Of a stretch of DNA of 64,000 nucleotides, positions 35,957-43,940 are shown one piece after another (position 1 is the first letter of the stretch; the number at the start of each line of letters is the position of its first letter). A model generated the notes under the pieces. The model saw only the letters and a program-made list of their open reading frames with translations, was not told the origin of the DNA and searched no databases. The position numbers were made by a program, and so were the translations under genes. The DNA is from an uncultured Acidobacteriota bacterium (lineage in GTDB: Bacteria; Acidobacteriota; Vicinamibacteria; Fen-336): contig CADEEV010000002.1 of NCBI GenBank assembly GCA_902826455.1, forward strand, positions 62,001-126,000, read 5' to 3'.

Positions 35957-36832
35957 ATCAAGGTCCACCTCGTCGACGGCACGTACGAGCTGTTCCGCGC
36001 CTACTACGGCGCGCCCGAGGCGCGCTCGCCCGACGGGCGCGAGGTGGGCGCCACGCGGGGCCTGCTGCGCTCGTTCCAGGCGCTGCTGAAGGAGGACGGC
36101 GTCAGCCACGTCGCGGTGGCCTTCGACCACGTGATCGAGTCCTTCCGCAACGGGCTGTTCCCGGGCTACAAGACCGGCGAGGGCATCGATCCGGACCTGT
36201 ACGCGCAGTTCGGTCTCGCCGAGCGCGCGACCGACGCCCTCGGCATCGCGATGTGGCCGATGGTCGAGTTCGAGGCGGACGACGCCCTCGCCACCGGGGC
36301 CGCGCGCTGGGCGGATGCGCCCGGCGTCGAGCAGGTGCTGATCTGCACCCCCGACAAGGACCTCGCCCAGTGCGTGCGCGGCACCCGGGTGGTGCGCTTC
36401 GACCGCATGCGGCGTCTCGTCCTGGACGAGGCCGGCGTCCACGAGAAGTTCGGCATCGCGCCGGCGTCGATCCCGGACTGGCTGGCGCTCGTCGGCGACG
36501 ACGCCGACGGCATCCCGGGCATTCCGCGCTGGGGAGCCAAGTCCGCCTCGGCCGTCCTCGGCCGCTTCGGCCGCATCGAGGACATCCCGGACGACCCCGG
36601 CCGCTGGGGCATCCCCGTGCGCGGAGCGGCGGCCCTCGCCGAGAGTCTCGCGGGACGACGCGAGGAGGCCGCCCTCTACCGGCGCCTCGCGACGCTGCGT
36701 ACCGACGCGCCGCTCACCGAGTCCCTCGAGGACCTCGAGTGGAAGGGCGCCCGGCGCGGCCTGCTCGAGGACTTGTACCGCGAGATCGGCGAGGACGACC
36801 TGCCCGGCCGGGTGCCGCGCTTCAGGGACTGA
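35957..36832 (+). CDS. 5'-3' exonuclease / flap endonuclease (PolA N-terminal-like), ATC start
   Basis: A 291-residue structure-specific nuclease of the FEN family. The first strand HLVDGTYELFRAYYGAP carries the first metal Asp (residue 7). Further acidic sites lie in VEFEADDALATGAAR and ICTPDKDLAQCV, and the helix-hairpin-helix region is ALVGDDADGIPGIPRWGAKSAS. The N-terminal motif is read straight from ATC 35957, which has TAGGAGAG 5 nt upstream; no ATG, GTG, TTG or CTG is in frame before it. The first conventional start, GTG 36044, would remove the metal-binding Asp. I infer ATC initiation. It converges on the HAD gene with an 11-bp overlap. Confidence 0.82.
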   Translation: MKVHLVDGTYELFRAYYGAPEARSPDGREVGATRGLLRSFQALLKEDGVSHVAVAFDHVIESFRNGLFPGYKTGEGIDPDLYAQFGLAERATDALGIAMWPMVEFEADDALATGAARWADAPGVEQVLICTPDKDLAQCVRGTRVVRFDRMRRLVLDEAGVHEKFGIAPASIPDWLALVGDDADGIPGIPRWGAKSASAVLGRFGRIEDIPDDPGRWGIPVRGAAALAESLAGRREEAALYRRLATLRTDAPLTESLEDLEWKGARRGLLEDLYREIGEDDLPGRVPRFRD

Positions 36833-37421
36833 CGAGCGCTTCGAGGCAGGCCCGGCGGCTTTCGTCGACGCCTCTCACGAGCCGGCACACGAGCCCGGCG
36901 CGCTCCCCGGCGGCGACGCACTCGGGGTTGTCGTCGAGGAACAGGATCTCGGACGGCGCCACGGCCAGGTCGGCCACGACGTGCTCGAAGATCGCGGCGT
37001 CGGGCTTGCGCTGGCGCAGCTCGTACGAGACGTAGCAGCGCTCGAAGTGCCGGCTCAGGCGGAACTCGTCGCGGAGCTGGCGCCAATGGATCTCGTTGTT
37101 GTTCGTGAGGCAGGCGAGGCGCACCCGGGGCCGCAGCTCGTCGAGGAGCTCGAGGGCGCCCGGCATGGGTCCGCGGTCCCAGGTCTCGAAGTGCCCGAGG
37201 AACGCCGCGGGCGAGAGTGCGAGGCCGAGCTCGAGGCTCGCCCGCCGTGCGAACTCCAGGGGGGCGAGGCTGCCGATCTCGAAGGCCCCGACCGCGGGCG
37301 ACGTCATCCAGAAGCGCCGCGAGGCCTCGCTCGTGAGGCGGCCTTCCGACAGCGCCGCCACGGCCGCGACGCCGTCGAAGTGCACGAGCACGCCGCCGAG
37401 GTCGAACAGGATCACCTTCAC
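36822..37421 (-). CDS. HAD-superfamily hydrolase (subfamily IA)
   Basis: A 199-residue phosphatase-like protein. Motif I is VILFDLGGVLVHFD, where the second Asp of the usual D-x-D is replaced by Gly, as in the YihX/epoxide-hydrolase-like group. Motif II is ACLTNNN near residue 105, the motif III Lys lies in RQRKPDAAIFEH, and motif IV is EILFLDDNPE. A helical cap lies at about residues 15-85. The substrate is not predictable. The start is GTG 37421; TATAGT (37433-37428) ends 6 nt before it, a clear leaderless arrangement. Confidence 0.88.
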   Translation of the reverse strand: MKVILFDLGGVLVHFDGVAAVAALSEGRLTSEASRRFWMTSPAVGAFEIGSLAPLEFARRASLELGLALSPAAFLGHFETWDRGPMPGALELLDELRPRVRLACLTNNNEIHWRQLRDEFRLSRHFERCYVSYELRQRKPDAAIFEHVVADLAVAPSEILFLDDNPECVAAGERAGLVCRLVRGVDESRRACLEALVSP

Positions 37422-37427
37422 GCCCGC

Positions 37428-37433
37428 ACTATA
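37428..37433 (-). promoter_or_regulatory. -10 hexamer of the HAD gene (leaderless)
   Basis: TATAGT on the minus strand ends 6 nt before GTG 37421. It is flanked by the GC-rich inverted repeat CGCCCGC / GCGGGCG (37421-37427 / 37434-37440), so the AT hexamer sits in the loop of a possible operator. Confidence 0.5.
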
Positions 37434-37454
37434 GCGGGCGCCCCACGGCGGTCC

Positions 37455-39923
37455 CTACTCGGACAGCACGATGCTGGGGTCGATGCGGGTGGCGCGCCTC
37501 GCCGGCAGCGCGCACGCCGCGAGGGCCACCATGGCGAGCAGGAGGCTGACGCCGCCCACGACGCGCGGGTCGGTGGCGTCGATGCCGAAGAGCTGGCTCT
37601 CGAGACCCCGGCGCAGGGCCGCGGCGGCCGCGACACCGCACGCGAAGCCTCCGGCCACGAGCACGAGGCCCTCGCGCAGCACGAGGCCGAAGATGGCCCT
37701 GGAGCTGCTGCCGAGGGCGATGCGGATGCCGATCTCGCGACGCCGCTGCGACACGAGGTACGCGAGGACCCCGTAGAGGCCCACGGCGGAGAGCAGCAGC
37801 GCCACCGCGCCGAAGCTCAGGGACAGGAGCGCGGGCGAGCGGCGGTTGAGAAGTGCGCGATCGGTGCGCTGTTCGAGGGTGCGCACGTCGAACAGCGGCA
37901 GCTCCGGGTCGAGGGACTGCACGGCGTTCCGCAGGCCGGCCGTCGCGCCCTCGGGCCGGCCCTCGGTCTTGAGCGCGAAGGTGACGAGCCGGGAGACGTC
38001 CTGGTCCATGGGATAGAAATACGTCCCGACGGTCTTGTCGCCCTCGGTCATGTCCGCGAGCTTCAGGTCGGCCACGACGCCGACCACGGTCAGGAACACG
38101 GTCCTCTCGTTCACCGCCGTCAGGTCGTCGTTGCTGGTGGGTCGGTACATCCGGCGTCCGATGGGATCCTGGCCTGGCCAGAAGCGCCGGGCGAGCTTCT
38201 CGTCCACGATCAGCACGCGCGGGGCGCCGTCTCCGTCGGACTCGGTGAAGAACCGCCCGCGTACGAGACGCGTCCCGAGGCTCTCGAAGTAGCCGGGCGT
38301 GACGTCGACGGCGGCGGGAGAGATGAGCGACTCGCCGGGCTTCATCGTGTAGCCCTCGGCGAGGATCACGCTGTCGTTGTGGCGATCCCCGAACGGGATG
38401 GTGTCGGTCGCACCCGCGCTCGTGACGCCCGGCAGAGCCCGCAAGCGCCGCAGGGCTTCGTTCGTGAACGTGCGCAGTGCGGGCTCCTCGGCGTAGCGGG
38501 TCCGCGGAAGGCTGACCGAGGCCGTGAGCACCCGCTCGGCGACGAAGCCGGGGTCGATCTCGAGGACCTTCCGGAAGCTCGCGAACAGCAGGCCGGCGCC
38601 CACGAGCAGGACGAACGTGAAGGCGACCTGCGCCACGACCAGGGCCCGGCGCAGCGCGCGCAGACCCGTGCCGCCCGAGTTCGCGCGGCCTTCGTCGCGC
38701 AGCACCGCCGTCAGGTTCCGCGGCATCAGGCTCGCGACGGGGAGCAGTCCCATCACCAGCCCGACGACGAGGGCGATGCCGACGCCGTAGCCGATCGCGA
38801 CGCCGTCGAGGGCGATCTCGGCGCCGTGGGGAAGATCCTGGAGATCCAGCACGCCCAACGTCCGGAGCGCGGCCGCCGCCAGGCCGAGTCCGAAGGCCGC
38901 GGCCACCAGCGTGAGGATCGCGCTCTCGACCACGAGCTGGCGGGCCACCTGCCAGCGCTCGGCGCCCAGGGCCAGGCGCGTCGCGAGCTCCTTCGCCCGC
39001 GTGCGCGCCCGCACCAGGACCAGGTTCGCGACGTTGACGCAGCCGATCAGCAGGACGAACAAGGCGCCTCCCCACAGCAGGAAGAGCGTGCCCTTCACGT
39101 CCTTCACGAGCCGGTCAGCCATCCTCATCGCGGCGGTATGGAAGCCGGCGTTCGTGAGGATCTCCTTCAGGTTCGGGAAGCGCTCCAGGTTCGCCGCGTT
39201 CAGCGCGTCGATCTGGGCCTGCGCCTGCTCGAGCGTGGCGCCCGGCTTGAGCCGCCCCAGGTTCCAGTAGTTGTTGCTGTGCCGGTTCTCGTCGGAGCGG
39301 TCCTCGGTCGTGAAGGCGACGGGTCGCCACAGCGAAACGCCCGGGTCCATGGCCTCGAAGCTCGCCGGCATGACGCCGACGACCCGGTACGGCTGGCCGT
39401 CGACCGCCAGGTCCTGGCCGAGCGCGGCGGGGTCGGCTCCGAACTGGCTCCGCCAGAGACCGTCGCTCAGGATCACCCGCTTCTCGTTGCCGACCTCGCC
39501 CTCGTCGTCGGTGAACGCGCGACCCAGGACGGGGGCGACCCGGCACATGCGGAAGAACGACGGCGTGACGTTCGCGACCCGGATCCGCTGCGGCTGCCCG
39601 TCGCGGCCGATGCTGAGGCTCGCGTGGTTGAGCAGGGACTGCTCCTCGAGCACGGTCACGGCCTCGCGCCGGTCGTAGTAGTCCGGGACGCCGGAGTTGG
39701 GGCTGTCGGCGGCGCCCGCCTGGGGGTACTGGTTCGCCATGAGCACGATGCGCTCGGGCTCGGGGATCGGCAGCGGCCGCAGCAGGACGTGGTGGACCAC
39801 CGAGAAGAGCGCCACGTTGGCGCCCAGGCACAAGGACAGCGTCAACGCGGCCGTGGCCGTGAACGCCTTGTCCCGGCGCAGCAGCCGGAACGCCATCTGC
39901 AGGTCGCGGCGGAACCATTCCAT
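37455..39923 (-). CDS. ADOP-type (acidobacterial duplicated orphan permease) FtsX/MacB-like permease
   Basis: An 822-residue permease with two MacB/FtsX units and no partner ATPase nearby. The N-terminus FRRDLQMAFRLLRRDKAFTA and ATAALTLSLCLGANVALFSV are the family opening. About eight transmembrane helices occur: one near 25-45, three near 270-380, one near 420-440, and three near 690-800 (e.g. SFGAVALLLSAVGLYGVLAY). Periplasmic domains lie at about 50-265 and 445-680, and the C-terminus ARRATRIDPSIVLSE is the ADOP ending. These permeases occur in large numbers in Acidobacteriota and remain functionally obscure. ATG 39923 is preferred; an upstream in-frame GTG would add only three residues. 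Confidence 0.9.
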   Translation of the reverse strand: MEWFRRDLQMAFRLLRRDKAFTATAALTLSLCLGANVALFSVVHHVLLRPLPIPEPERIVLMANQYPQAGAADSPNSGVPDYYDRREAVTVLEEQSLLNHASLSIGRDGQPQRIRVANVTPSFFRMCRVAPVLGRAFTDDEGEVGNEKRVILSDGLWRSQFGADPAALGQDLAVDGQPYRVVGVMPASFEAMDPGVSLWRPVAFTTEDRSDENRHSNNYWNLGRLKPGATLEQAQAQIDALNAANLERFPNLKEILTNAGFHTAAMRMADRLVKDVKGTLFLLWGGALFVLLIGCVNVANLVLVRARTRAKELATRLALGAERWQVARQLVVESAILTLVAAAFGLGLAAAALRTLGVLDLQDLPHGAEIALDGVAIGYGVGIALVVGLVMGLLPVASLMPRNLTAVLRDEGRANSGGTGLRALRRALVVAQVAFTFVLLVGAGLLFASFRKVLEIDPGFVAERVLTASVSLPRTRYAEEPALRTFTNEALRRLRALPGVTSAGATDTIPFGDRHNDSVILAEGYTMKPGESLISPAAVDVTPGYFESLGTRLVRGRFFTESDGDGAPRVLIVDEKLARRFWPGQDPIGRRMYRPTSNDDLTAVNERTVFLTVVGVVADLKLADMTEGDKTVGTYFYPMDQDVSRLVTFALKTEGRPEGATAGLRNAVQSLDPELPLFDVRTLEQRTDRALLNRRSPALLSLSFGAVALLLSAVGLYGVLAYLVSQRRREIGIRIALGSSSRAIFGLVLREGLVLVAGGFACGVAAAAALRRGLESQLFGIDATDPRVVGGVSLLLAMVALAACALPARRATRIDPSIVLSE

Positions 39924-39962
39924 TGAACACACCCCCGGGTCGCGGACGTCGGCTTGCCCCGG

Positions 39963-41021
39963 TTAACGCGTCGGAAACGCGTCGGGTTCGGAATTCTTCA
40001 GCCGATTCAGCGCCCAGGCGGCGTGCTCCCGCACCAGCGGATCCTCGTCGGCCGCCAGGCGCTCGAGGGCGGGCACGTGGGCCGCGTCCCCGGAGTTGCC
40101 CATGGCGACCGCCACGTTGCGGAGCAGCCCGCGGCGCTTCGAGCGCTTGACCGGGCTGCGGCGAAAGCGGACGGCGAAGGCCCCCGCGTCGAGGCTGGCC
40201 AGCTCCGCCAGGTCCGGCGCGACCAGCCCGTCGCGGGCCGCGAAGCGTCCGCCGGCCTGGTGCCGGCGTTTGCGGTTCCAGGGACAGACGTCCTGGCACA
40301 GGTCGCACCCGAACACGTGGTGGCCGATCCCGGGGCGGAGCCCTTCCGGAATCGCTCCCTTGGCCTCGATCGTCAGGTAGCTGATGCAGCGCGTCGCGTC
40401 GAGGACGTAGGGCGCCGGAAACGCGCCGGTGGGGCAGACGTCGAGGCACGCCGTGCACGACCCGCACATGTCGACGCGCGGTGCGTCGGGGGAGAGGTCG
40501 AGATCGGTGACGAGCTCGCCCAGGAAGAACCAGGAGCCGTGCTCCGGGTGCAGAAGGCAGGTGTTCTTGCCGTAGGCGCCGAGGCCGGCGGCCGCGGCAT
40601 ACGCCTTCTCGGCGATCGGGCCCGTGTCGGCGTAGCGCCGCGACCGGAACGGGCCCGCGATCTCGGCGAGCCGGGCCGCCAGGCGATCGAGCAGCGCGGC
40701 CATCACGTCGTGGTAGTCGTCGCCCCAGGCGTAGCGGGCGATCCAGCCCCGATCCCCCGGGGCCTCGCGGGAGTACGGGGCCGGCGTGTCGTAATTCAGC
40801 CCCACGCACAGGACGGACCGGGCCCAGGGAAAGGCCACCCGCAGGTCGCTGCGGCGTTCCACCTGCGACGTCAGGTACGCCATCTCGCCCGCGTGGCCGC
40901 TCGCCACCCACGATGCGAAGAAGGCCAGCTCGGCGGGTGCGTCGGGGCGCGCCACGCCGACGAGGTCGAAGCCCGCCTCGAGGGCCGCAGTCTTGACGCG
41001 CTCCGCGAGGCTCTGGGACAC
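39963..41021 (-). CDS. queG: Epoxyqueuosine reductase
   Basis: A 352-residue cobalamin- and iron-sulfur-dependent enzyme that makes queuosine in tRNA. The N-terminal part has the family patterns VGLNYDTPAPYS, RYAWGDDYHDVM and AAAAGLGAYGKNTCLLHPEHGSW. Two ferredoxin-type clusters follow: CGSCTACLDVCPTGAFPAPY near 195-215, and CDLCQDVCPWNRK near 245. The C-terminal 60 residues form a HEAT/PBS-lyase-like repeat (DPLVREHAAWALNRL). The start is GTG 41021 with CATAAT (41034-41029) ending 7 nt before it. It lies 39 bp upstream of the ADOP gene on the same strand. Confidence 0.95.
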   Translation of the reverse strand: MSQSLAERVKTAALEAGFDLVGVARPDAPAELAFFASWVASGHAGEMAYLTSQVERRSDLRVAFPWARSVLCVGLNYDTPAPYSREAPGDRGWIARYAWGDDYHDVMAALLDRLAARLAEIAGPFRSRRYADTGPIAEKAYAAAAGLGAYGKNTCLLHPEHGSWFFLGELVTDLDLSPDAPRVDMCGSCTACLDVCPTGAFPAPYVLDATRCISYLTIEAKGAIPEGLRPGIGHHVFGCDLCQDVCPWNRKRRHQAGGRFAARDGLVAPDLAELASLDAGAFAVRFRRSPVKRSKRRGLLRNVAVAMGNSGDAAHVPALERLAADEDPLVREHAAWALNRLKNSEPDAFPTR

Positions 41022-41028
41022 TCCCGGG

Positions 41029-41119
41029 ATTATGCGTCAGCGGCTCGCGGCGCTGCGCTTCGGCGACGACACGCAGTTCCGGGTGCTCCGCATCTTCGTC
41101 CTCTAGCGCGCACTATAAT
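41029..41119. promoter_or_regulatory. Divergent -10 hexamers of queG and nadA
   Basis: On the minus strand CATAAT (41034-41029) ends 7 nt before the queG GTG. On the plus strand a perfect TATAAT (41114-41119) ends 10 nt before ATG 41130 of nadA and overlaps an ATG at 41118. The 108-bp region between the genes shows no other element. Confidence 0.55.
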
Positions 41120-41129
41120 GGCGGTGACG

Positions 41130-42218
41130 ATGCTGCAGCTGCCGCTGCCCGAGGCGATCACACGGGCTCCCGCCGACGAGCTCGCGGAGCGCATCACGGA
41201 CGCGAAGCGGACCCTCGGCACGCGCCTCGTGATCCTGGGTCACCACTACCAGCGCGACGAGGTGATCCGTCACGCGGACTTCCGCGGCGACTCCTTCAAG
41301 CTCGCCCAGGCCGCCGCCTCGCGCCCGGAGTCGGAGTTCATCGTCTTCTGCGGCGTGCACTTCATGGCGGAGTCCGCCGACATCCTCTCGGCGCCGCATC
41401 AGAAGGTGGTGCTGCCCGACATGAACGCCGGCTGCACGATGGCCGACATGGCGGACATCACCCAGGTCGAGGACGGCTGGGACGCGATCACGCGGGTGAT
41501 CGGGGACGACCTGCTCCCGGTCACGTACATGAACTCCACGGCGTCCCTCAAGGCGTTCGTGGGAGAGCGCGGGGGAGCCGTCTGCACGTCGTCCAATTGC
41601 CGCGCGGTCCTGGAGTGGGCGTGGAAGGCGAAGCGGCGCGTGATGTTCTTCCCCGACCAGCATCTCGGCCGCAATACCGCCTACCGCATGGGCGTGCCGC
41701 TCGACCAGATGCAGGTGTGGGACCCCTACGAGGACAACGGCGGCCTGAGCGACGACGCGATTCGCGGCTCCCGGTTGTTGCTGTGGAAGGGCCACTGCTC
41801 GGTCCACAACCGGTTCACCCCGGAGATGGTCGACCAGCGGCGCGCGCAGATCCCCGGCGTCAAGGTCATCGTGCACCCCGAGTGCCGCTTCGAGGTGGCG
41901 CAGAAGGCCGACGCCATCGGCTCCACCGAGGGCATCCTGAAGATCATCCAGGACAGTCCCGCGGGCACGAAGTGGGCCGTCGGCACCGAGCTCAACATGG
42001 TGCTGCGCATGGCCCGCGAGCTCGCGGCGACCCACCAGGTCGTGGCCCTCGACGACTGCTTCTGCGTGTGCGGCACGATGTTCCGCATCGACCCGCCGCA
42101 CCTGCTCTGGGCCCTCGAGGCGCTCGTCGAGGGCCGCATCGTCAACCGCGTGTCGGTGCCCGATCGGATCGCGGGGCCGGCTCGCATCGCCCTCGACCGC
42201 ATGCTGTCGATCACCTAG
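41130..42218 (+). CDS. nadA: Quinolinate synthase A
   Basis: A 362-residue [4Fe-4S] enzyme that condenses iminoaspartate with dihydroxyacetone phosphate in de novo NAD synthesis. Family motifs: VILGHHYQRDEV, RGDSFKLAQ, IVFCGVHFMAESADIL, VVLPDMNAGCTMAD, TYMNSTASLKAF, FFPDQHLGRNTAYRMG, WKGHCSVHNRF and HPECRFEV. Cysteines suitable for the cluster occur in FCGVHF, HPEC and the C-terminal CFCVCGTMF. The TATAAT at 41114-41119 overlaps the upstream ATG 41118, so ATG 41130 (or GTG 41124) is the likely start. nadB and nadC are not in the window. It heads a tight operon with a cyclophilin, a small protein and a cysteine protein. Confidence 0.95.
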   Translation: MLQLPLPEAITRAPADELAERITDAKRTLGTRLVILGHHYQRDEVIRHADFRGDSFKLAQAAASRPESEFIVFCGVHFMAESADILSAPHQKVVLPDMNAGCTMADMADITQVEDGWDAITRVIGDDLLPVTYMNSTASLKAFVGERGGAVCTSSNCRAVLEWAWKAKRRVMFFPDQHLGRNTAYRMGVPLDQMQVWDPYEDNGGLSDDAIRGSRLLLWKGHCSVHNRFTPEMVDQRRAQIPGVKVIVHPECRFEVAQKADAIGSTEGILKIIQDSPAGTKWAVGTELNMVLRMARELAATHQVVALDDCFCVCGTMFRIDPPHLLWALEALVEGRIVNRVSVPDRIAGPARIALDRMLSIT

Positions 42219-42227
42219 GCTGCCGCG

Positions 42228-42788
42228 ATGCTCTCCGCCATCCTCCTCGCTGTCCTGGCTACCGCGAACGCCGGGCCTCACGTCGTGATCGACACGGAGC
42301 TGGGCTCGATCGAGGTCGAGCTGGCGCCGGCCCAGGCTCCGACGACCGTGGCCAACTTCCTGCGCTACGTCGAGGCTCGTCGCTACGACGGCGGCCAGTT
42401 CCATCGCACGGTGACCCTCGCGAACCAGCCGCAGAACAAGGTCAAGATCGAGGTCATCCAGGGCGGCGCGAACCCGACCGGTCAGGACTTCGCGCCCGTG
42501 CCCCTCGAGCGCACGCGGGACACGGGCCTGCGGCATCGGGACGGCACGATCTCCATGGCCCGGGACGGCCCCGACACCGCCACCTCCGACTTCTTCCTCT
42601 GCATCGGCGACCAGCCCGAGCTCGACTTCGGAGGCAAGCGCAACCCCGACGGACAGGGCTTCGCGGCCTTCGGCCGGGTCGTCTCCGGGATGGATGTCGT
42701 GAGGGCGATCCAGAAGTCGCCCGCGCGAGGGCAGACCCTCACGCCCCCGGTGCTCATCCGCAGCGCCGTCGTCCGTTCACGAAACTAA
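42228..42788 (+). CDS. Secreted cyclophilin-type peptidyl-prolyl isomerase
   Basis: A 186-residue periplasmic foldase. The signal peptide is MLSAILLAVLATANA. The cyclophilin domain follows: VVIDTELGSIEVELAPAQAP, TTVANFLRYVEARRYDGGQF with the catalytic-region FHRTV, then a variant of the FFIT loop (TSDFFLCIGDQPELDFGG) and FAAFGRVVSGMDVV. It starts 9 bp after nadA. The functional link to NAD synthesis is not obvious; co-transcription may just reflect gene packing. Confidence 0.92.
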   Translation: MLSAILLAVLATANAGPHVVIDTELGSIEVELAPAQAPTTVANFLRYVEARRYDGGQFHRTVTLANQPQNKVKIEVIQGGANPTGQDFAPVPLERTRDTGLRHRDGTISMARDGPDTATSDFFLCIGDQPELDFGGKRNPDGQGFAAFGRVVSGMDVVRAIQKSPARGQTLTPPVLIRSAVVRSRN

Positions 42789-42795
42789 GGAGCCC

Positions 42796-43227
42796 ATGTC
42801 CAAAGAGAAGGCCGACTACAACGACGCGGATCTCGTCCTGCGCCTGTACGAGACCCGCCGCGAGACCGTGATGCGCGAGTCCCGCGCCGCCATCGGCAAG
42901 TTCTGGCCGAAGACCTACGAAGAGGTGCAGGCCGTGATGAAGCCGGACCACCCCATGAACCCCGCGTACCGGCAGATCGCGAGCTACTGGGAGATGGTCT
43001 ACGGCATCGTGCGCCACGGCATCGTCAATCCCGACTTCTTCCTCGAGTCGAACGGCGAAGGGATGTTCTTCTTCGCCAAGATCCACCCGTTCCTCGCCGA
43101 GATCCGCCGCGACACGTCGCCGACGGCGCTGGGCAACACCGAATGGGTCGCCACCGAGACCGAGAAGGGCAAGAAGATGTTCGCGGCCTTCCAGGCCCGA
43201 GTGCAGAAGATGGCGGCCGCGCGCTAA
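42796..43227 (+). CDS. Conserved-looking cytoplasmic protein of unknown function
   Basis: A 143-residue helical protein. Features: a charged start (SKEKADYNDADLVLRLYETR), RESRAAIGKFWPKTYEEV, and YWEMVYGIVRHGIVNPDFFLES in the middle, then FFFAKIHPFLAEIRRDTSPT. No cysteine and no membrane segment. The aromatic-rich centre suggests a compact helical bundle; similar short proteins are annotated only as hypothetical. AAGGAG lies 5 nt before ATG 42796, the best ribosome-binding site of the nadA operon. It lies between the cyclophilin and the cysteine protein, spaced 7 and 8 bp. Confidence 0.75.
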   Translation: MSKEKADYNDADLVLRLYETRRETVMRESRAAIGKFWPKTYEEVQAVMKPDHPMNPAYRQIASYWEMVYGIVRHGIVNPDFFLESNGEGMFFFAKIHPFLAEIRRDTSPTALGNTEWVATETEKGKKMFAAFQARVQKMAAAR

Positions 43228-43235
43228 GGCCAGGA

Positions 43236-43940
43236 GTGCCGCAGTTCGCCGTCGTCTCGGGAGGACCGGAGGGCGCCTTCTACGTGCGCCAGCTGCTCCG
43301 TGCCGCCCGGGCGGGCCGCGCGGTCGTCGAGCGGATCGTGGTCGTCGATCGTGATCCCGGATGTGCCGCCGCCCGGGAGTTCGGCGCCGAACCCTTGGTG
43401 GACCTGGCCTGCGCCGACTGGGTCGAGTGGCTCGACGGGCATCTCGACGCGATGCCGGAAGGCTCGCAGCTGGTGCCGTATCACTGGGCCCCCCACGTCC
43501 TTCTCGAATGGCTCCGCCGTCAGTTGACGCGCGACGGCGGGCGAGCGGAGCGCGGCCCGCGCCTGGCTCCGCGGGGCCTGCCCTTCGAAGGCGACGTGGC
43601 CCACGGCGATCGCGCCCTGTCCTACGCGGCGTGGATCTGCCCGGCCACCTGCATCGAGCCGGTGCTCTGTCCCCACACACGCGGGCCCAAGGACTGGAGC
43701 CTGGCCGAGGATCTCGACCGGCCCCACGAAGCCGACGCCGTCGACGGCCGTCTCGTCTTCCGGTGCCTCCACTACGCCTACGGCGTCGGGACGATCCCGG
43801 TGGCGGACATCCTCGCGGTCCGCGACCGCGTCCTCGACGGGCGGCGTCAGGGCGACCGGGCGTATCTCGTGGCCACGAGCAGCCACTGCCACGCCCTCGC
43901 GACTACCTTGTCGGTGTCGGGCTCTCCGCGAGGAGCGTGA
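43236..43940 (+). CDS. Unrecognised protein with a C-x3-C-x5-C motif, last gene of nadA operon
   Basis: A 234-residue protein that I cannot assign. The N-terminus looks Rossmann-like: FAVVSGGPEGAFYVRQLL, then IVVVDRDPGCAAAREFG. A central patch has LVPYHWAPHVLLEWL. The striking element is WICPATCIEPVLCPHTRGP, with Cys135, Cys139 and Cys145, joined by Cys177 in FRCLHYAYG and Cys218-His219. This could bind an iron-sulfur cluster or zinc. The position behind nadA, itself a [4Fe-4S] enzyme, is suggestive. The start GTG 43236 has AAGG 7 nt upstream. It overlaps the convergent tlpA-like gene by 38 bp. Confidence 0.72.
   Translation: MPQFAVVSGGPEGAFYVRQLLRAARAGRAVVERIVVVDRDPGCAAAREFGAEPLVDLACADWVEWLDGHLDAMPEGSQLVPYHWAPHVLLEWLRRQLTRDGGRAERGPRLAPRGLPFEGDVAHGDRALSYAAWICPATCIEPVLCPHTRGPKDWSLAEDLDRPHEADAVDGRLVFRCLHYAYGVGTIPVADILAVRDRVLDGRRQGDRAYLVATSSHCHALATTLSVSGSPRGA

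Noticed and set aside
36044-36046. GTG 36044 as start of the FEN-type nuclease
   Set aside because: It would remove the first beta strand and metal-binding Asp of the family.
41032-41106. A 24-codon open frame (MRQRLAALRFGDDTQF...) between queG and nadA
   Set aside because: It ends before the nadA -10 and its ATG overlaps the queG -10 region, so no transcript is expected to carry it; no SD. Chance is more likely than a leader peptide.
41118-41120. ATG 41118 as start of nadA
   Set aside because: It overlaps the perfect TATAAT; ATG 41130 fits a near-leaderless transcript.
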